64,000 nt of DNA from an uncultured bacterium (GCA_949840775.1 CATKXO010000009.1:1-64000), one strand, 5' to 3'. Shown: positions 6,456-15,056, counted from the first letter of the stretch. Made by a program: numbers and translations. The notes: generated by a model from the sequence alone, not told the origin.

Positions 6456-7763
6456 ATGAGCAAATTTCTCAAACGATCTGCGCAGGGCGCGCAGGTCCCG
6501 CACGAAAAGCGGACTTCCAACCAGGAGACCGTGAAGATGCCTCTGCCCTCCAAGATCGTCCTGTCCATGGGCCAGCACATCGGCGCCCCCGCCGCCCCCC
6601 AGGTGGCCAAGGGCGACCAGGTCTTTGTGGGCACTGTGGTGGGCAAGGCGGGGGGCTTTGTGTCCTCCGACATCCACTCCGGCGTGTCCGGTACGGTGGA
6701 TGGCATCATCACCATCACCGCCCCCAACGGAGCGCCCCAGACCGCCGTGGTCATCATCCCCGACGGCAAGCAGACAGTGGACCCGGCTGTCGCGCCCCCC
6801 ACTGTCACCGATCTCAAATCCTTCCAGGACGCGGTCCGGGCCAGCGGCCTGGTGGGCCTGGGCGGCGCAGGCTTCCCCACGGCGGTGAAGCTGTCCCCCA
6901 AGAATCTGGACGAGATCGACACCCTCCTCATCAACGGTGCCGAGTGCGAGCCCTATATCACCTCGGACAACCGCTGTTTCCTGGAGGATACCCAGTACAT
7001 CCTGGACGGCATCCAGGCGGTGATGAAGTATCTGGAGATTCCCAAATGCATCATCGGGATTGAGGGCAACAAGCCTGAGGCCATCGCCAAAATGAAGTCC
7101 GCGGCCACCGCCGGCATCGAGGTGAAGGAGCTGCCCTGCCGCTACCCCCAGGGCGCTGAAAAAGTCCTCATCGAGAACTGCACCGGCCGGGAAGTGCCCT
7201 TCCCCGGCCTGCCCTCCGACGTGGGTGTCATTGTGATGAACGTCACCTCCGTGGCCTTTGTGGGCAAGTACCTGGCCACCGGAATGCCCCTGACCACCAA
7301 GCGCCTCACCGTAGACGGCGACATCATTAAAGAGCCCAAGAACGTGGAGGTGGTCATCGGCACCCCCGTCCAGGAGCTGATGGATTTCTGCGGCGGCTTC
7401 ACCGAGGAGCCTGGTAAGGTGCTCTACGGCGGTCCCATGATGGGCAACTGCATCGCCGACCTGTCCCAGCCCATTCTCAAGAACAACAACGCGGTGCTGG
7501 CCTTCTCCAAGAAGATGGCCCAGCTGCCCAAGCCCACCAACTGCATCCACTGCGGCCGGTGCACCAACGCCTGCCCCCTGGGCCTGTCCGCCAAGGAGAT
7601 TGTCCAGGCCTACAACGACGGCAATGTGGAGCTGCTCATCGAGCTCAACGCCGACCTGTGCATGAGCTGCGGCACCTGCTCCTTCGTCTGCCCGGCCAAG
7701 CGGCCTCTGGCCCCCTCCATCGCCCTGGCCAAGATTATGATGAAGAATGGAGGTAAGAAGTGA
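6456..7763 (+). CDS. rnfC: Rnf complex subunit C (NADH-binding)
   Basis: Peripheral, NADH- and FMN-binding subunit of the ion-translocating ferredoxin:NAD+ oxidoreductase. The protein has 435 aa. Residues ~40-110 form a biotin-lipoyl-like barrel (GAPAAPQVAKGDQVFVGTVV), the central part carries the Complex I 51-kDa-like fold with a glycine-rich loop (GLVGLGGAGFPTAVKL) and NGAECEPYI, and the C-terminus holds two 4Fe-4S motifs (CIHCGRCTNACP and CMSCGTCSFVCP). The frame is open upstream, but ATG 6456 (MSKFLKRSAQ) has the RBS and the family N-terminus. First of six genes in order C-D-G-E-A-B; its stop overlaps rnfD by one base. Confidence 0.96.
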   Translation: MSKFLKRSAQGAQVPHEKRTSNQETVKMPLPSKIVLSMGQHIGAPAAPQVAKGDQVFVGTVVGKAGGFVSSDIHSGVSGTVDGIITITAPNGAPQTAVVIIPDGKQTVDPAVAPPTVTDLKSFQDAVRASGLVGLGGAGFPTAVKLSPKNLDEIDTLLINGAECEPYITSDNRCFLEDTQYILDGIQAVMKYLEIPKCIIGIEGNKPEAIAKMKSAATAGIEVKELPCRYPQGAEKVLIENCTGREVPFPGLPSDVGVIVMNVTSVAFVGKYLATGMPLTTKRLTVDGDIIKEPKNVEVVIGTPVQELMDFCGGFTEEPGKVLYGGPMMGNCIADLSQPILKNNNAVLAFSKKMAQLPKPTNCIHCGRCTNACPLGLSAKEIVQAYNDGNVELLIELNADLCMSCGTCSFVCPAKRPLAPSIALAKIMMKNGGKK

Positions 7764-8710
7764 TGGAAAATAAGCTGATCGTAACTGCCGCGCCCCATAT
7801 CACCAGCGCGGACAGCACGCAGAAGATTATGGGCCGGGTGTGCCTGGCTCTGTGCCCGGCGCTGGCCGCCTCCGTGATTATCTTCGGCTTCAACGCCCTG
7901 ATCCTCACCGCCGTCACTGTGGCCTCCTGCGTCTTCTTCGAGTGGGCCTACTGCAAGCTGATGGGCCGTGAGATTCCCGTCTCCGACCTGTCCGCCGTGG
8001 TTACGGGTATGCTGCTGGCCTTCAATATGCCCGCCACCATGCCCTGGTGGATGGCCATTGTGGGGGCGTTCATCGCCATCGTCATCATCAAGCAGCTCTT
8101 CGGCGGCCTGGGCTATAACTTCGCCAACCCCGCCATCGTGGGCCGCATTGCCCTGGCGGTGGGCTTTGCCAGCCGCATGGCCAACTACCCCAAGCCTCTC
8201 AACGGCATCGACGCCCTGGCCTCCGCCACCCCCCTGGCGGTGGAGAAGGGTGTGCTGGGGGCCGGCGAGTACGTCACCCTGCTGCTGGGCAACCACGGCG
8301 GCGTGCTGGGCGAGACCTGCGCCCTGGCTATCCTGGTGGGCGGCGTCTACCTGATTGCCACCAAGGTCATCAGTCCCATGATTCCCGTGAGCTACCTGGC
8401 CACCGTGGCTGTGCTGTCCCTCATCGGCGGCTACGACCCCATCGTACAGCTGCTCTCCGGCGGCCTGATGCTGGGCGCGTTCTTCATGGCCACCGACTAT
8501 GTCACCTCCCCCACCACTGACAAGGGCAAGCTGATCGCCGGTATTTTCATGGGCGTAATCACCTGTGCCATCCGGTTCTTCGGCACCATGAGCGAGGGCG
8601 TATCCTTCGCTATCCTGCTGATGAACCTGGTGACTCCCTACATCGACGCGCTGACCCGGCAGGATAAGCTGGGCATCGCCAAAAAGAAGAAGGAGGCGGC
8701 AGCGAAATGA
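7763..8710 (+). CDS. rnfD: Rnf complex subunit D (membrane, covalent FMN)
   Basis: Integral membrane subunit of Rnf, related to NqrB, that carries a covalently bound FMN and contributes to ion transfer. The 315-aa protein has about nine hydrophobic helices. The flavinylation site is the Thr in ASATPLAVEKG. The conserved stretch GGLGYNFANPAIVGR is present. Start ATG 7763 overlaps the rnfC stop, with GGAGGTAAG upstream. Its end overlaps rnfG (ATGA), so subunits C, D and G are translationally coupled. Confidence 0.95.
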   Translation: MENKLIVTAAPHITSADSTQKIMGRVCLALCPALAASVIIFGFNALILTAVTVASCVFFEWAYCKLMGREIPVSDLSAVVTGMLLAFNMPATMPWWMAIVGAFIAIVIIKQLFGGLGYNFANPAIVGRIALAVGFASRMANYPKPLNGIDALASATPLAVEKGVLGAGEYVTLLLGNHGGVLGETCALAILVGGVYLIATKVISPMIPVSYLATVAVLSLIGGYDPIVQLLSGGLMLGAFFMATDYVTSPTTDKGKLIAGIFMGVITCAIRFFGTMSEGVSFAILLMNLVTPYIDALTRQDKLGIAKKKKEAAAK

Positions 8711-9246
8711 GCAACTGGGATAAAGTAATCAAGCCCATCGTGGTGCTGTGCGTCATCTGCATTGTCATCACCGGGGCCCTGGCCGCCACCAACAGCGCCA
8801 CCGCCCCTGTCATTGCCGAGGCCACCCGCCTGGCCCAGGAGCAGGCCAGAGCCGAGCTGCTGCCCGAGGCCGACGGCTTTGAGAAGGTGGAGGGCATCGC
8901 CGTAGAAAATGTGTCCGATGTCTACACCGCCACCAACGGCGCCGGCTGCGTCATTACCAGCACCTCCAAGGGCTACGGCGGCAACATGACCGTTATGGTG
9001 GCCTATACCCCCGACGGGACCATCAAGCAGATCAAAGTGACGGAGCAGGGCGAGACCCAGGGCATCGGCAGCAAAGTGGCCGCCACCCCCTCCTACTGGG
9101 AGCGCTACCAGGGCCAGCCCGCCACCGAACTGAAGGTCAATAAGGACGGCGGTACCATCGACGCCGAGAGCGGCGCCACCATCTCCAGCCGCGCACTGGC
9201 CAAGGCCGTCAGCTCCGCCAATGAGGCGTACAACGCCATTCCTTGA
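8707..9246 (+). CDS. rnfG: Rnf complex subunit G (FMN-binding)
   Basis: A 179-aa subunit with one N-terminal membrane anchor (residues ~8-27, IVVLCVICIVITGALAA) and an extracytoplasmic FMN-binding domain. The flavin is attached by phosphoester bond to the Thr of SGATISSRAL near the C-terminus, matching the S(T)GAT consensus. Transfer of the flavin needs an ApbE-type enzyme, which is not in this window. 17 bp separate it from rnfE. Confidence 0.95.
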   Translation: MSNWDKVIKPIVVLCVICIVITGALAATNSATAPVIAEATRLAQEQARAELLPEADGFEKVEGIAVENVSDVYTATNGAGCVITSTSKGYGGNMTVMVAYTPDGTIKQIKVTEQGETQGIGSKVAATPSYWERYQGQPATELKVNKDGGTIDAESGATISSRALAKAVSSANEAYNAIP

Positions 9247-9263
9247 AAGGCAGGTGAGTCAAG

Positions 9264-9941
9264 ATGAGTGAAAACAGTAAAATGAAAATCCTTACCAACG
9301 GCATTCTCAACGAAAACCCCGTCCTGCGGCTTGTCCTGGGCACCTGTCCCACCCTGGCCGTCACCACCATGGCCTCCAACGGCATCGGTATGGGGCTGGC
9401 TGCCACCTTTGTGCTGCTGTGCTCCAACATCGTCATCTCCGCCCTGCGGAACATCATCCCCAACCAGGTCCGCATCCCCTGCTACATCACCGTCATCGCC
9501 GGCTTCGTGTCTGTGGTGCAGATGATCGTCAAGGCTTACGTCCCCGACCTGGATAAGGCCCTGGGCGTGTATCTGCCCCTGATCGTGGTCAACTGCATCA
9601 TCCTGGGCCGGGCCGAGATGTTCGCCTCCAAGAACGGCATCCTGGACTCCGCTCTGGACGGCATCGGCATGGGCATCGGCTTTACCTGCACCCTGGTCGT
9701 CATGGGCTCCATTCGTGAGATCATCGGCTCCGGTACCTGGATGGCTGGCCTGGGCGGCCTGATTCCCTCTCTGGGCGCCGACTTCGCCATCCGGGTCATC
9801 CCCGAGGGCATCGACACCTTCTCCCTGATGACCAGCGCCCCCGGCGGCTTCTTCGTGTTCGGCATCCTCATGGCCGGGGCCACCTGGCTTACCAGCCGTC
9901 CCAAGAAGGAAGCCCCCGCAGTGGAAGGAGGTAACGCATAA
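9264..9941 (+). CDS. rnfE: Rnf complex subunit E (membrane)
   Basis: A 225-aa integral membrane subunit, homologous to NqrD and to RnfA, with six predicted helices. Recognisable family sequence: NPVLRLVLGTCPTLAVTT and the paired-helix region GVYLPLIVVNCIILGRAE that holds the conserved Cys thought to bind an iron-sulfur cluster together with RnfA. Start ATG 9264 has AGGCAGGTGAG upstream. Its stop overlaps the rnfA start by one base. Confidence 0.95.
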   Translation: MSENSKMKILTNGILNENPVLRLVLGTCPTLAVTTMASNGIGMGLAATFVLLCSNIVISALRNIIPNQVRIPCYITVIAGFVSVVQMIVKAYVPDLDKALGVYLPLIVVNCIILGRAEMFASKNGILDSALDGIGMGIGFTCTLVVMGSIREIIGSGTWMAGLGGLIPSLGADFAIRVIPEGIDTFSLMTSAPGGFFVFGILMAGATWLTSRPKKEAPAVEGGNA

Positions 9942-10555
9942 TGGTCAAGCTCGCTGCCATATTCTTCACCATGATCCTGGTGGACAACTACGTCCTTGCC
10001 AAGTTCCTGGGTATCTGTCCCTTCCTGGGCGTGTCCAAAAAGCTGGACAGCGCCGTGGGCATGTCCCTGGCCGTCACCTTCGTCATGGTCATGGCCACCG
10101 CCGCCACCTGGCCCATCTACAAGCTGGTCCTGTGTCCCGACTGGGCCGTAGGTACCGACCGGGATATGAGCTACCTCCAGACCATCGTCTTCATCCTGAT
10201 TATCGCCATCCTGGTCCAGCTGCTGGAGAACTTCCTGAAGAAGTTCATCCCCGCCCTGTATAAGGCCCTGGGCGTGTATCTGCCCCTGATTACCACCAAC
10301 TGCACCATCCTGGGCGTGACCATCCTGAACCTGGACAATGGCTATGACTTCATCGAGTCCATCGTCTGCGCCGCCGGCGCGGGCATCGGCTTCCTGGTGG
10401 CTATGGTGCTCTTCTCCGGGGTCCGCCGCCGGGTGGAGCAGGCCGTCACCCCCAAGTGCTTCGAGGGCCTGCCCATTACCCTGGTGGCCGCTGCGGTGAC
10501 CTCCCTGTCCTTCATGGGCTTCGGCGGTATTGTAGACGCCATCTTCAAGGCTTGA
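9941..10555 (+). CDS. rnfA: Rnf complex subunit A (membrane)
   Basis: A 204-aa membrane subunit, homologous to NqrE and pseudo-symmetric to RnfE. It starts MVKLAAIFFTMILVDNYVLA and has two family Cys motifs (LGICPFLGVSKK and YLPLITTNCTILG) proposed to coordinate a cluster in the membrane plane. RBS GGAAGGAGG lies inside the end of rnfE. 20 bp separate it from rnfB. Confidence 0.96.
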   Translation: MVKLAAIFFTMILVDNYVLAKFLGICPFLGVSKKLDSAVGMSLAVTFVMVMATAATWPIYKLVLCPDWAVGTDRDMSYLQTIVFILIIAILVQLLENFLKKFIPALYKALGVYLPLITTNCTILGVTILNLDNGYDFIESIVCAAGAGIGFLVAMVLFSGVRRRVEQAVTPKCFEGLPITLVAAAVTSLSFMGFGGIVDAIFKA

Positions 10556-10575
10556 TAGGAGGGGGAGTGTAAGTT

Positions 10576-11376
10576 ATGAATCCGATTTTAATGGCAATCA
10601 TTGTCGTCACCGTCATTGGCCTCATCGGTGCGGTAATCCTGGTGGCCGCCTCCATCTTTATGTATGTCCCCGTGGATGAGCGGGTGGAACAGATTACCGC
10701 TGTGCTGGCCGGGGCCAACTGCGGCGCCTGTGGCTGTGCCGGCTGCGCCGACTATGCCAAGAGCATCGTGGAGGACGGCAACGCCGTCAACAAGTGCACC
10801 CCCGGCGGGGCGGCCTGCGCCGCCAAGGTAGCCGCCATTATGGGCGTGGAGGCGGGAGCGACCGTCCCCATGAAAGCCGTGGTGGCCTGCTCCGGCACCT
10901 GTGACAAGACGGGCAAGAAATATGAGTTCCAGGGCGTTCAGAGCTGCCAGGCTGTCAAAGGCCTCTACGGCGGCGACGGACTGTGCAAGTTCGGCTGCCT
11001 AGGCTACGGCGACTGCACCCGGGCCTGCGCGTTCGACGCCATCCACATCGTGGACGGCGTGGCCAAGGTGGACCGGGATAAGTGCACCGGCTGCGGCGCC
11101 TGCGCCGCCGTCTGCCCCAACGCGGTCATCTCCATCGTCCCCGAGCACAAGCGCAAGCCCGTGGTCCTGTGCCAGAACAAGGATAAGGGTCCTGATACCC
11201 GGAAGGCCTGCACCGCCGGCTGTATCGGCTGCATGAAGTGCGCCAAGGCCTGCCCCAAGGAGGCCATTACCGTGGAAAACTTCCTGGCCAAGATCGACCA
11301 GGACAAGTGCGTGGGCTGCCAGATCTGCGTGAAGGAGTGCCCCGTGGGGGTCATCCACGTGCCTGCAAACGAGTAA
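10576..11376 (+). CDS. rnfB: Rnf complex subunit B (ferredoxin-type)
   Basis: Electron-entry subunit that takes electrons from reduced ferredoxin. Of 266 aa, residues ~7-29 are a membrane anchor, ~35-95 the Fe-S (4Fe-4S) domain with GANCGACGCAGCADYA, and three ferredoxin-like repeats follow: around CLGYGDCTRAC / CTGCGACAAVCP, CIGCMKCAKACP and CVGCQICVKECP. RBS TAGGAGGGGGAG precedes ATG 10576. It is last in the operon and is followed by a strong terminator. Confidence 0.96.
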   Translation: MNPILMAIIVVTVIGLIGAVILVAASIFMYVPVDERVEQITAVLAGANCGACGCAGCADYAKSIVEDGNAVNKCTPGGAACAAKVAAIMGVEAGATVPMKAVVACSGTCDKTGKKYEFQGVQSCQAVKGLYGGDGLCKFGCLGYGDCTRACAFDAIHIVDGVAKVDRDKCTGCGACAAVCPNAVISIVPEHKRKPVVLCQNKDKGPDTRKACTAGCIGCMKCAKACPKEAITVENFLAKIDQDKCVGCQICVKECPVGVIHVPANE

Positions 11377-11390
11377 TCCTGTACATGAAA

Positions 11391-11419
11391 ACGCCCCGCC
11401 GTCAGGCGGGGCGTTCTTT
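11391..11419. terminator. Bidirectional terminator (rnf / SEDS gene)
   Basis: A 10-bp stem ACGCCCCGCC/GGCGGGGCGT, loop GTCA; TCTTTA follows on plus and TTTTC on minus. It separates two converging transcripts. Confidence 0.9.
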
Positions 11420-11425
11420 ATGGGT

Positions 11426-12631
11426 TTATACCTGACTCCGGTCCCGCAGCCAGCTGGGCATAGGCCGGGCCTTGACGCTGGAGATCAGCCCCATGGCGGC
11501 GAACAGGGTGAGGATAGACGACCCGCCGTAGCTGACGAAGGGGAGGGTAAGCCCCATGACGGGGAGGACGTACAGGCACATGCCCACGTTAAAGGTGATC
11601 TGGCTGAGCAGCATCCCCGCCATGCCCATGCATACGTAGGCGGAGAAGGGGGAGCTGGCATGGCGGCCCACCCAAATGCACCGCAGGACGATGGCGGACA
11701 GCAACAGCAGCAGGGACATGCAGCCCACAAGGCCCAGTTCCTCGCCGCAGACGGCGAAAATCAAGTCGCTGTCCCGGACGGGGAGGGCGGAGGAGTTGGA
11801 GGCCTGCGTCTGAATACCGTTCATGTAGCCCTGGCCGAAGAGCTTACCCGAGCCGATGGCCAGGGTTGCCCGCTCCTGCTGAAAGCCGTAGCCGCTGGGG
11901 TCCAGACTGTGATCCAGGACCACCCGGAAGCGCATAATGCGGAAGTTGGTCCACAGGCTGGTCTCTGGAAGGAAGAACAGCCAGAAGATGACCGCAGCCA
12001 GTACGGCTCCGCCTCCCACCAGCACGAACCAGCGCAGTTTGACCCCGGCGGTCCAGGCCATAACGGCGAAAATCATCACGTAGACGCAGCAGGTGCCCAT
12101 GTCCCGGCAGATGGCGGCGATGATTCCCAGCATAAATACGGTGAAGCCGGCAATCTGCATCACCGAGGGGATGGAGCTGATGCTGTAGCCCCGATCCTGT
12201 ATTTTTACGATTTGCAGGGATAAAATCAAAATAAAAGGGATTTTGACAATCTCATTGGGCTGAATCATCATGGGGAAGTGGGGAATCTGAATCCAGTTCC
12301 GGTTGCCGTAGCGCTCCACTCCGAAGGGGGTGAGGAGCAGGAGCAGCAGAAGGATGCTGCCAACGAGCATCAGCTTCCACCGCTTTTCCGTAAAAAGCTG
12401 AAAGTCCACAAAGGTGAGCAGGATATAGGCCACCACTCCCAGGCAGATGGCGATGGCCTGGATAATGACGGAACGGCTGACCGTCTGACCGGCATCCAGC
12501 TGATACTGGGTGGCGGAGTGGATGAGGGCCAGGCCGAAGGTGCTGGTAGCCAGGCACAGCCCCAGCAGGATCACGTCGCCCTTTTTAAAAAACTCCTTGA
12601 TGGGAGAGAACAGCAGGGACAGCAGATTCAC
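11426..12631 (-). CDS. SEDS family protein (FtsW/RodA/SpoVE)
   Basis: Peptidoglycan glycosyltransferase of the SEDS family, a 401-aa integral membrane protein with about ten helices. Signature stretches are IMRFRVVLDHSLDPSGYGFQ, QERATLAIGSGKLFGQG, the conserved Asp/Glu region (DSDLIFAVCGEELGLVG) and PVMGLTLPFVSYGGSS near the end. GTG 12631 is chosen because AGGAGGTGAG lies 4-5 nt before it; longer in-frame ATG starts run into the promoter. Its partner class B PBP is not adjacent, so rodA, ftsW and spoVE cannot be told apart with certainty; the gene is single and RodA-like in layout. Confidence 0.9.
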   Translation of the reverse strand: MNLLSLLFSPIKEFFKKGDVILLGLCLATSTFGLALIHSATQYQLDAGQTVSRSVIIQAIAICLGVVAYILLTFVDFQLFTEKRWKLMLVGSILLLLLLLTPFGVERYGNRNWIQIPHFPMMIQPNEIVKIPFILILSLQIVKIQDRGYSISSIPSVMQIAGFTVFMLGIIAAICRDMGTCCVYVMIFAVMAWTAGVKLRWFVLVGGGAVLAAVIFWLFFLPETSLWTNFRIMRFRVVLDHSLDPSGYGFQQERATLAIGSGKLFGQGYMNGIQTQASNSSALPVRDSDLIFAVCGEELGLVGCMSLLLLLSAIVLRCIWVGRHASSPFSAYVCMGMAGMLLSQITFNVGMCLYVLPVMGLTLPFVSYGGSSILTLFAAMGLISSVKARPMPSWLRDRSQV

Positions 12632-12660
12632 GGCCTCACCTCCTGAAAATTCACCCATAT

Positions 12661-12707
12661 ATTTTATCACATTTTGCTGGAAAGGCAAACCCTATCTGTG
12701 TTATAAT
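12661..12707. promoter_or_regulatory. Divergent promoter region, SEDS gene / tsaE
   Basis: Minus strand: TTGCCT (12688-12683), 16-bp spacer, TAAAAT (12666-12661). Plus strand: TATAAT at 12702-12707 with only a weak -35. The plus -10 overlaps an in-frame ATG of tsaE, which argues for the later GTG start of that gene. Confidence 0.6.
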
Positions 12708-12747
12708 GTGGAAGGACTTGAAAATTTTCTGTGAACGGGGGAGCGGC

Positions 12748-13173
12748 GTGGAGTTTGTCACCAACAGCGAACGTGAGACGGAGGAGCTGGGCGCCCGGCT
12801 GGCCCGGCGGCTGGAACCGGGAGCGGTGGTCGCTTTCACCGGAGACCTGGGGGCGGGGAAGACCGCCTTCACCCGGGGCCTGGCCAGGGGGCTGGGTGTC
12901 CCGGACCGGGTGACCAGCCCCACCTTCACCATCGTCAACGAGTATGAGGGGGGGAGGCTCCCCCTGTTCCACTTCGACATGTACCGGCTGGTCTCCTCCG
13001 AGGAACTCTTTGACATCGGCTGGGAGGACTATCTGGTCCGGGGGGGCGTGTGCGCCGTGGAGTGGAGCGAAAACGTGTCCGATGCCCTGGAGGAGGATGT
13101 CATTTCGGTGGAAATTTGCCGGGGAGAGGCTGAAAGCCGGCGAATCATCCATATTGAGGGGGTGGCGCTGTGA
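12748..13173 (+). CDS. tsaE: tRNA t6A synthesis ATPase TsaE
   Basis: ATPase that activates the TsaB-TsaD complex for N6-threonylcarbamoylation of A37 in ANN-decoding tRNAs. The 141-aa protein has a Walker A GDLGAGKT at residues 32-39, and further motifs [21 protein letters not shown] and CAVEWSEN. An ATG at 12706 is in frame but lies within the -10 box, so GTG 12748 is used. Its end overlaps tsaB by 4 bases, the usual tsaE-tsaB arrangement; tsaD is elsewhere. Confidence 0.93.
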   Translation: MEFVTNSERETEELGARLARRLEPGAVVAFTGDLGAGKTAFTRGLARGLGVPDRVTSPTFTIVNEYEGGRLPLFHFDMYRLVSSEELFDIGWEDYLVRGGVCAVEWSENVSDALEEDVISVEICRGEAESRRIIHIEGVAL

Positions 13174-13910
13174 AAATCCTGGCCTTGGAGTCGTCTGCAT
13201 CAGCCTGCTCCGCCGCCCTGTGCCGGGACGGGGAGTTGATTGCCCAGTCCTTCCAGTGCAGCGGCCTGACCCACAGCCGTACCCTGCTGCCTATGGTCCA
13301 TGACATGCTGGAAAACTGCGGGGAAGGTCTGGCGGGGGTGGACGTTATCGCCGTAGCCGCCGGGCCAGGGTCTTTCACCGGCCTGCGCATCGGCGTGGCC
13401 ACTGTCAAGGGACTGGCCTGGGCGGGGGAGAAGCCCTGCGCCCCCTGCTCCACGCTGGAGTCCATGGCGTGGCCCCTGGCCCATCTGGAGGGGAAGCTCA
13501 TTGTCTGCGCCATGGACGCCCGGCGGAAGCAGGTGTATCACGCCCTGTTCCGGGCCAGGGGGGATGGGCTGGAGCGCCTCAGCCCCGACCGGGCGGTCTC
13601 CCTGGCCGAGCTGGGGGAGGAGCTGAAAAAATTCCAGGAAATGAAAATAGTCGTTGGCGACGGGGCCCGGCTGTGTTATAATACTCTCCGGGAGCAAATC
13701 CCCAGTCTGGCCCTGGCCCCCGTCCACCTGAGGAACCAGAGCGCCTGGGGGGTGGCCCGGGCGGCGGAGGAGCTGGTCAAGGCCGGGGCCCTGGTGTCCG
13801 GGGCGGAGCTGGCCCCCGTCTACCACCGCCTGTCCCAGGCGGAGCGGGAGCGCTTGGAACGTGAGCAGAACACAAAATTTACGATAGAAGGGGATCAGAA
13901 ACATGTATAA
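13170..13910 (+). CDS. tsaB: tRNA t6A synthesis protein TsaB
   Basis: ASKHA-fold partner and regulator of TsaD in t6A synthesis. The 246-aa protein starts [17 protein letters not shown] and holds [19 protein letters not shown], the family signature, and [16 protein letters not shown] 13170 overlaps the tsaE stop. In many Firmicutes rimI follows tsaB; here the next gene is upp, overlapping by 8 bases. Confidence 0.94.
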   Translation: MKILALESSASACSAALCRDGELIAQSFQCSGLTHSRTLLPMVHDMLENCGEGLAGVDVIAVAAGPGSFTGLRIGVATVKGLAWAGEKPCAPCSTLESMAWPLAHLEGKLIVCAMDARRKQVYHALFRARGDGLERLSPDRAVSLAELGEELKKFQEMKIVVGDGARLCYNTLREQIPSLALAPVHLRNQSAWGVARAAEELVKAGALVSGAELAPVYHRLSQAERERLEREQNTKFTIEGDQKHV

Positions 13911-14538
13911 CGAAAAGGTACACATCCTGGACCATCCGCTGCTTCAGCATAAGCTGACCATCCTCCGGGACGAGACCACCGGCGTTAAGGAGTTCCGGGA
14001 GATCGTCTCGGAAATCGCCGCCCTGGAGTGCTACGAGGCCACCCGGGACCTGCCCCTGGAGGACATCGAGGTCAAGACTCCCATCGCCACCGGCACCTTC
14101 AAAACGCTGGCCGGGAAGAAGCTGGCCATCGTCCCCATCCTCCGGGCGGGGCTGGGCATGGTGGACGGTATTATCAAGATGATTCCCTCCGCCAAGGTGG
14201 GGCACATCGGCCTGTACCGGGACCCGGAGACCCATCGCCCTGTGGAGTACTACTGCAAGATGCCCGCCGACATCGCCGAGCGGGATGTCATCGTCCTGGA
14301 CCCCATGCTGGCCACCGGCGGCTCCGCCTCCGCTGCCATCACCTTCATCAAGGGCTACGGCTGCAAGCACATCAAGCTGATGAACGTCCTTGCCGCCCCC
14401 GAGGGCATTGAGTGCATTATGAAGGACCACCCCGACGTGGACATCTACGTGGCGGGCGTGGACGAGAAGCTCAACGAGCACGCCTACATCGTCCCCGGTC
14501 TGGGCGACGCCGGCGACCGCATTTTTGGCACCAAATAA
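13903..14538 (+). CDS. upp: Uracil phosphoribosyltransferase
   Basis: Pyrimidine salvage enzyme that forms UMP from uracil and PRPP. The 211-aa protein contains [14 protein letters not shown], the PRPP-binding loop [14 protein letters not shown] and the C-terminal uracil-binding [16 protein letters not shown] (GAAGGGGATC) lies in the end of tsaB. Length and motifs are fully normal. Confidence 0.97.
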   Translation: MYNEKVHILDHPLLQHKLTILRDETTGVKEFREIVSEIAALECYEATRDLPLEDIEVKTPIATGTFKTLAGKKLAIVPILRAGLGMVDGIIKMIPSAKVGHIGLYRDPETHRPVEYYCKMPADIAERDVIVLDPMLATGGSASAAITFIKGYGCKHIKLMNVLAAPEGIECIMKDHPDVDIYVAGVDEKLNEHAYIVPGLGDAGDRIFGTK

Positions 14539-14578
14539 ACGAAAACCATCCCGGCCTCTGGAAAAGGGGCCGGGACGC

Positions 14579-14607
14579 TTGACAAAGTGGGGCAGTCAGA
14601 CTATAAT
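14579..14607 (+). promoter_or_regulatory. Consensus sigma-A promoter in front of a non-coding locus
   Basis: Perfect TTGACA, 17-bp spacer, perfect TATAAT. No protein gene follows within its reach until the terminator at 14763. Confidence 0.85.
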
Positions 14608-14610
14608 GAA

Positions 14611-14726
14611 AACAAGAGGACGGTCAACCGGAGCCTAAGCCAGTTGGCGGTCAATCTCCAGCAAGTTTATAGCTTGAGAAAATGCCGCTTCCTGATTAGT
14701 GCCGGGGGGCGGCTATTTCCTCTTGT
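14611..14726 (-). ncRNA. Putative antisense small RNA (minus strand)
   Basis: A minus-strand promoter (TTGCGT 14761-14756, 17-bp spacer, TATACT 14738-14733) would start an RNA near 14726. Its first bases, ACAAGAGGA, are the same as those of the opposing RNA because the interval is bounded by an inverted repeat. It would be fully complementary to the plus RNA. The 3' end is uncertain (a TTTT lies just past 14611). Confidence 0.35.
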
Positions 14727-14797
14727 ACTGTCAGTATAGCACAGTTCAACAGAATACGCAAGAAAAGCCGCTGTGGAGTGTTCCGCAGCGGTTTTCT
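14614..14797 (+). ncRNA. Putative small RNA (plus strand)
   Basis: A consensus promoter starts transcription near 14614 and a hairpin with T-run stops it near 14797, giving a ~185-nt RNA with no convincing ORF. The 5' end ACAAGAGGA (14611-14619) can pair with TCCTCTTGT (14718-14726), enclosing a ~100-nt interior with a CAAG/CTTG hairpin. A facing promoter on the other strand covers the same interval. The size suits 6S RNA, but the fold does not clearly match; a type I toxin-antitoxin-like RNA pair is another option, though no toxin ORF was found. Confidence 0.45.
14763..14796 (+). terminator. Terminator of the plus-strand small RNA
   Basis: CCGCTG/CAGCGG stem extended by AAAA/TTTT, followed by TTTTCT, six bases before the next promoter. 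Confidence 0.75.
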
Positions 14798-14801
14798 ATA
14801 C

Positions 14802-14830
14802 TTGACAAATTGACATCACCATGTTATGCT
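14802..14830 (+). promoter_or_regulatory. Promoter of the ABC-F gene
   Basis: TTGACA, 17-bp spacer, TATGCT. Transcription would begin near 14837, giving a ~220-nt leader before the ABC-F start. Confidence 0.8.
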
Positions 14831-14860
14831 GTCCCCAACAAACAGATGGGAGGCGGGAAG

Positions 14861-14881
14861 ATGCGCAAGACCACTTGCTGA
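14861..14881 (+). CDS. Leader peptide MRKTTC upstream of ABC-F
   Basis: A six-codon ORF with its own good RBS (GGGAGGCGG, 14848-14856). It opens the transcript, ends well before the attenuator hairpin, and is too short for a functional protein. Ribosome stalling on such peptides switches on many antibiotic-resistance genes. Confidence 0.6.
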   Translation: MRKTTC

Positions 14882-14998
14882 TTCTATGACAGGAACGTTT
14901 TGGAGAGCCGCAGTGACGGCTCTGTTCTGTCATGGGTCCGCAGGAGGAAACGCGCAGTCTTCCCCTTTCGGCTCATACGGGCGTATCATGCCCCTGCC

Positions 14999-15031
14999 GC
15001 CGCGAGAGGGAGGTCCCTCTTGCGGCTTTTT
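14999..15031 (+). terminator. Transcription attenuator in the ABC-F leader
   Basis: A 12-bp stem (14999-15010 with 15015-15026, one G-U pair, loop AGGT) and a T5 run, ending 25 bp before the ABC-F start. An upstream segment, 14887-14932, can fold into its own hairpin (TGACAG...CTGTCA around AGAGCCG/CGGCTCT), and its CTGTCA could instead pair with TGACAGGAGG at the ABC-F RBS. This is the layout of ribosome-dependent attenuation. Confidence 0.75.
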
Positions 15032-15056
15032 CGCGCGCATGACAGGAGGGTACGAT

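Noticed and set aside
14579..14797. Known RNA families (6S, SRP, T-box, purine riboswitch)
   Set aside because: I could not find the diagnostic conserved sequences; only a generic small-RNA call is justified.
14699..14881. 60-codon ORF starting in the small-RNA region
   Set aside because: It has no RBS, runs through a terminator and a promoter, and its last codons are simply the leader peptide frame.
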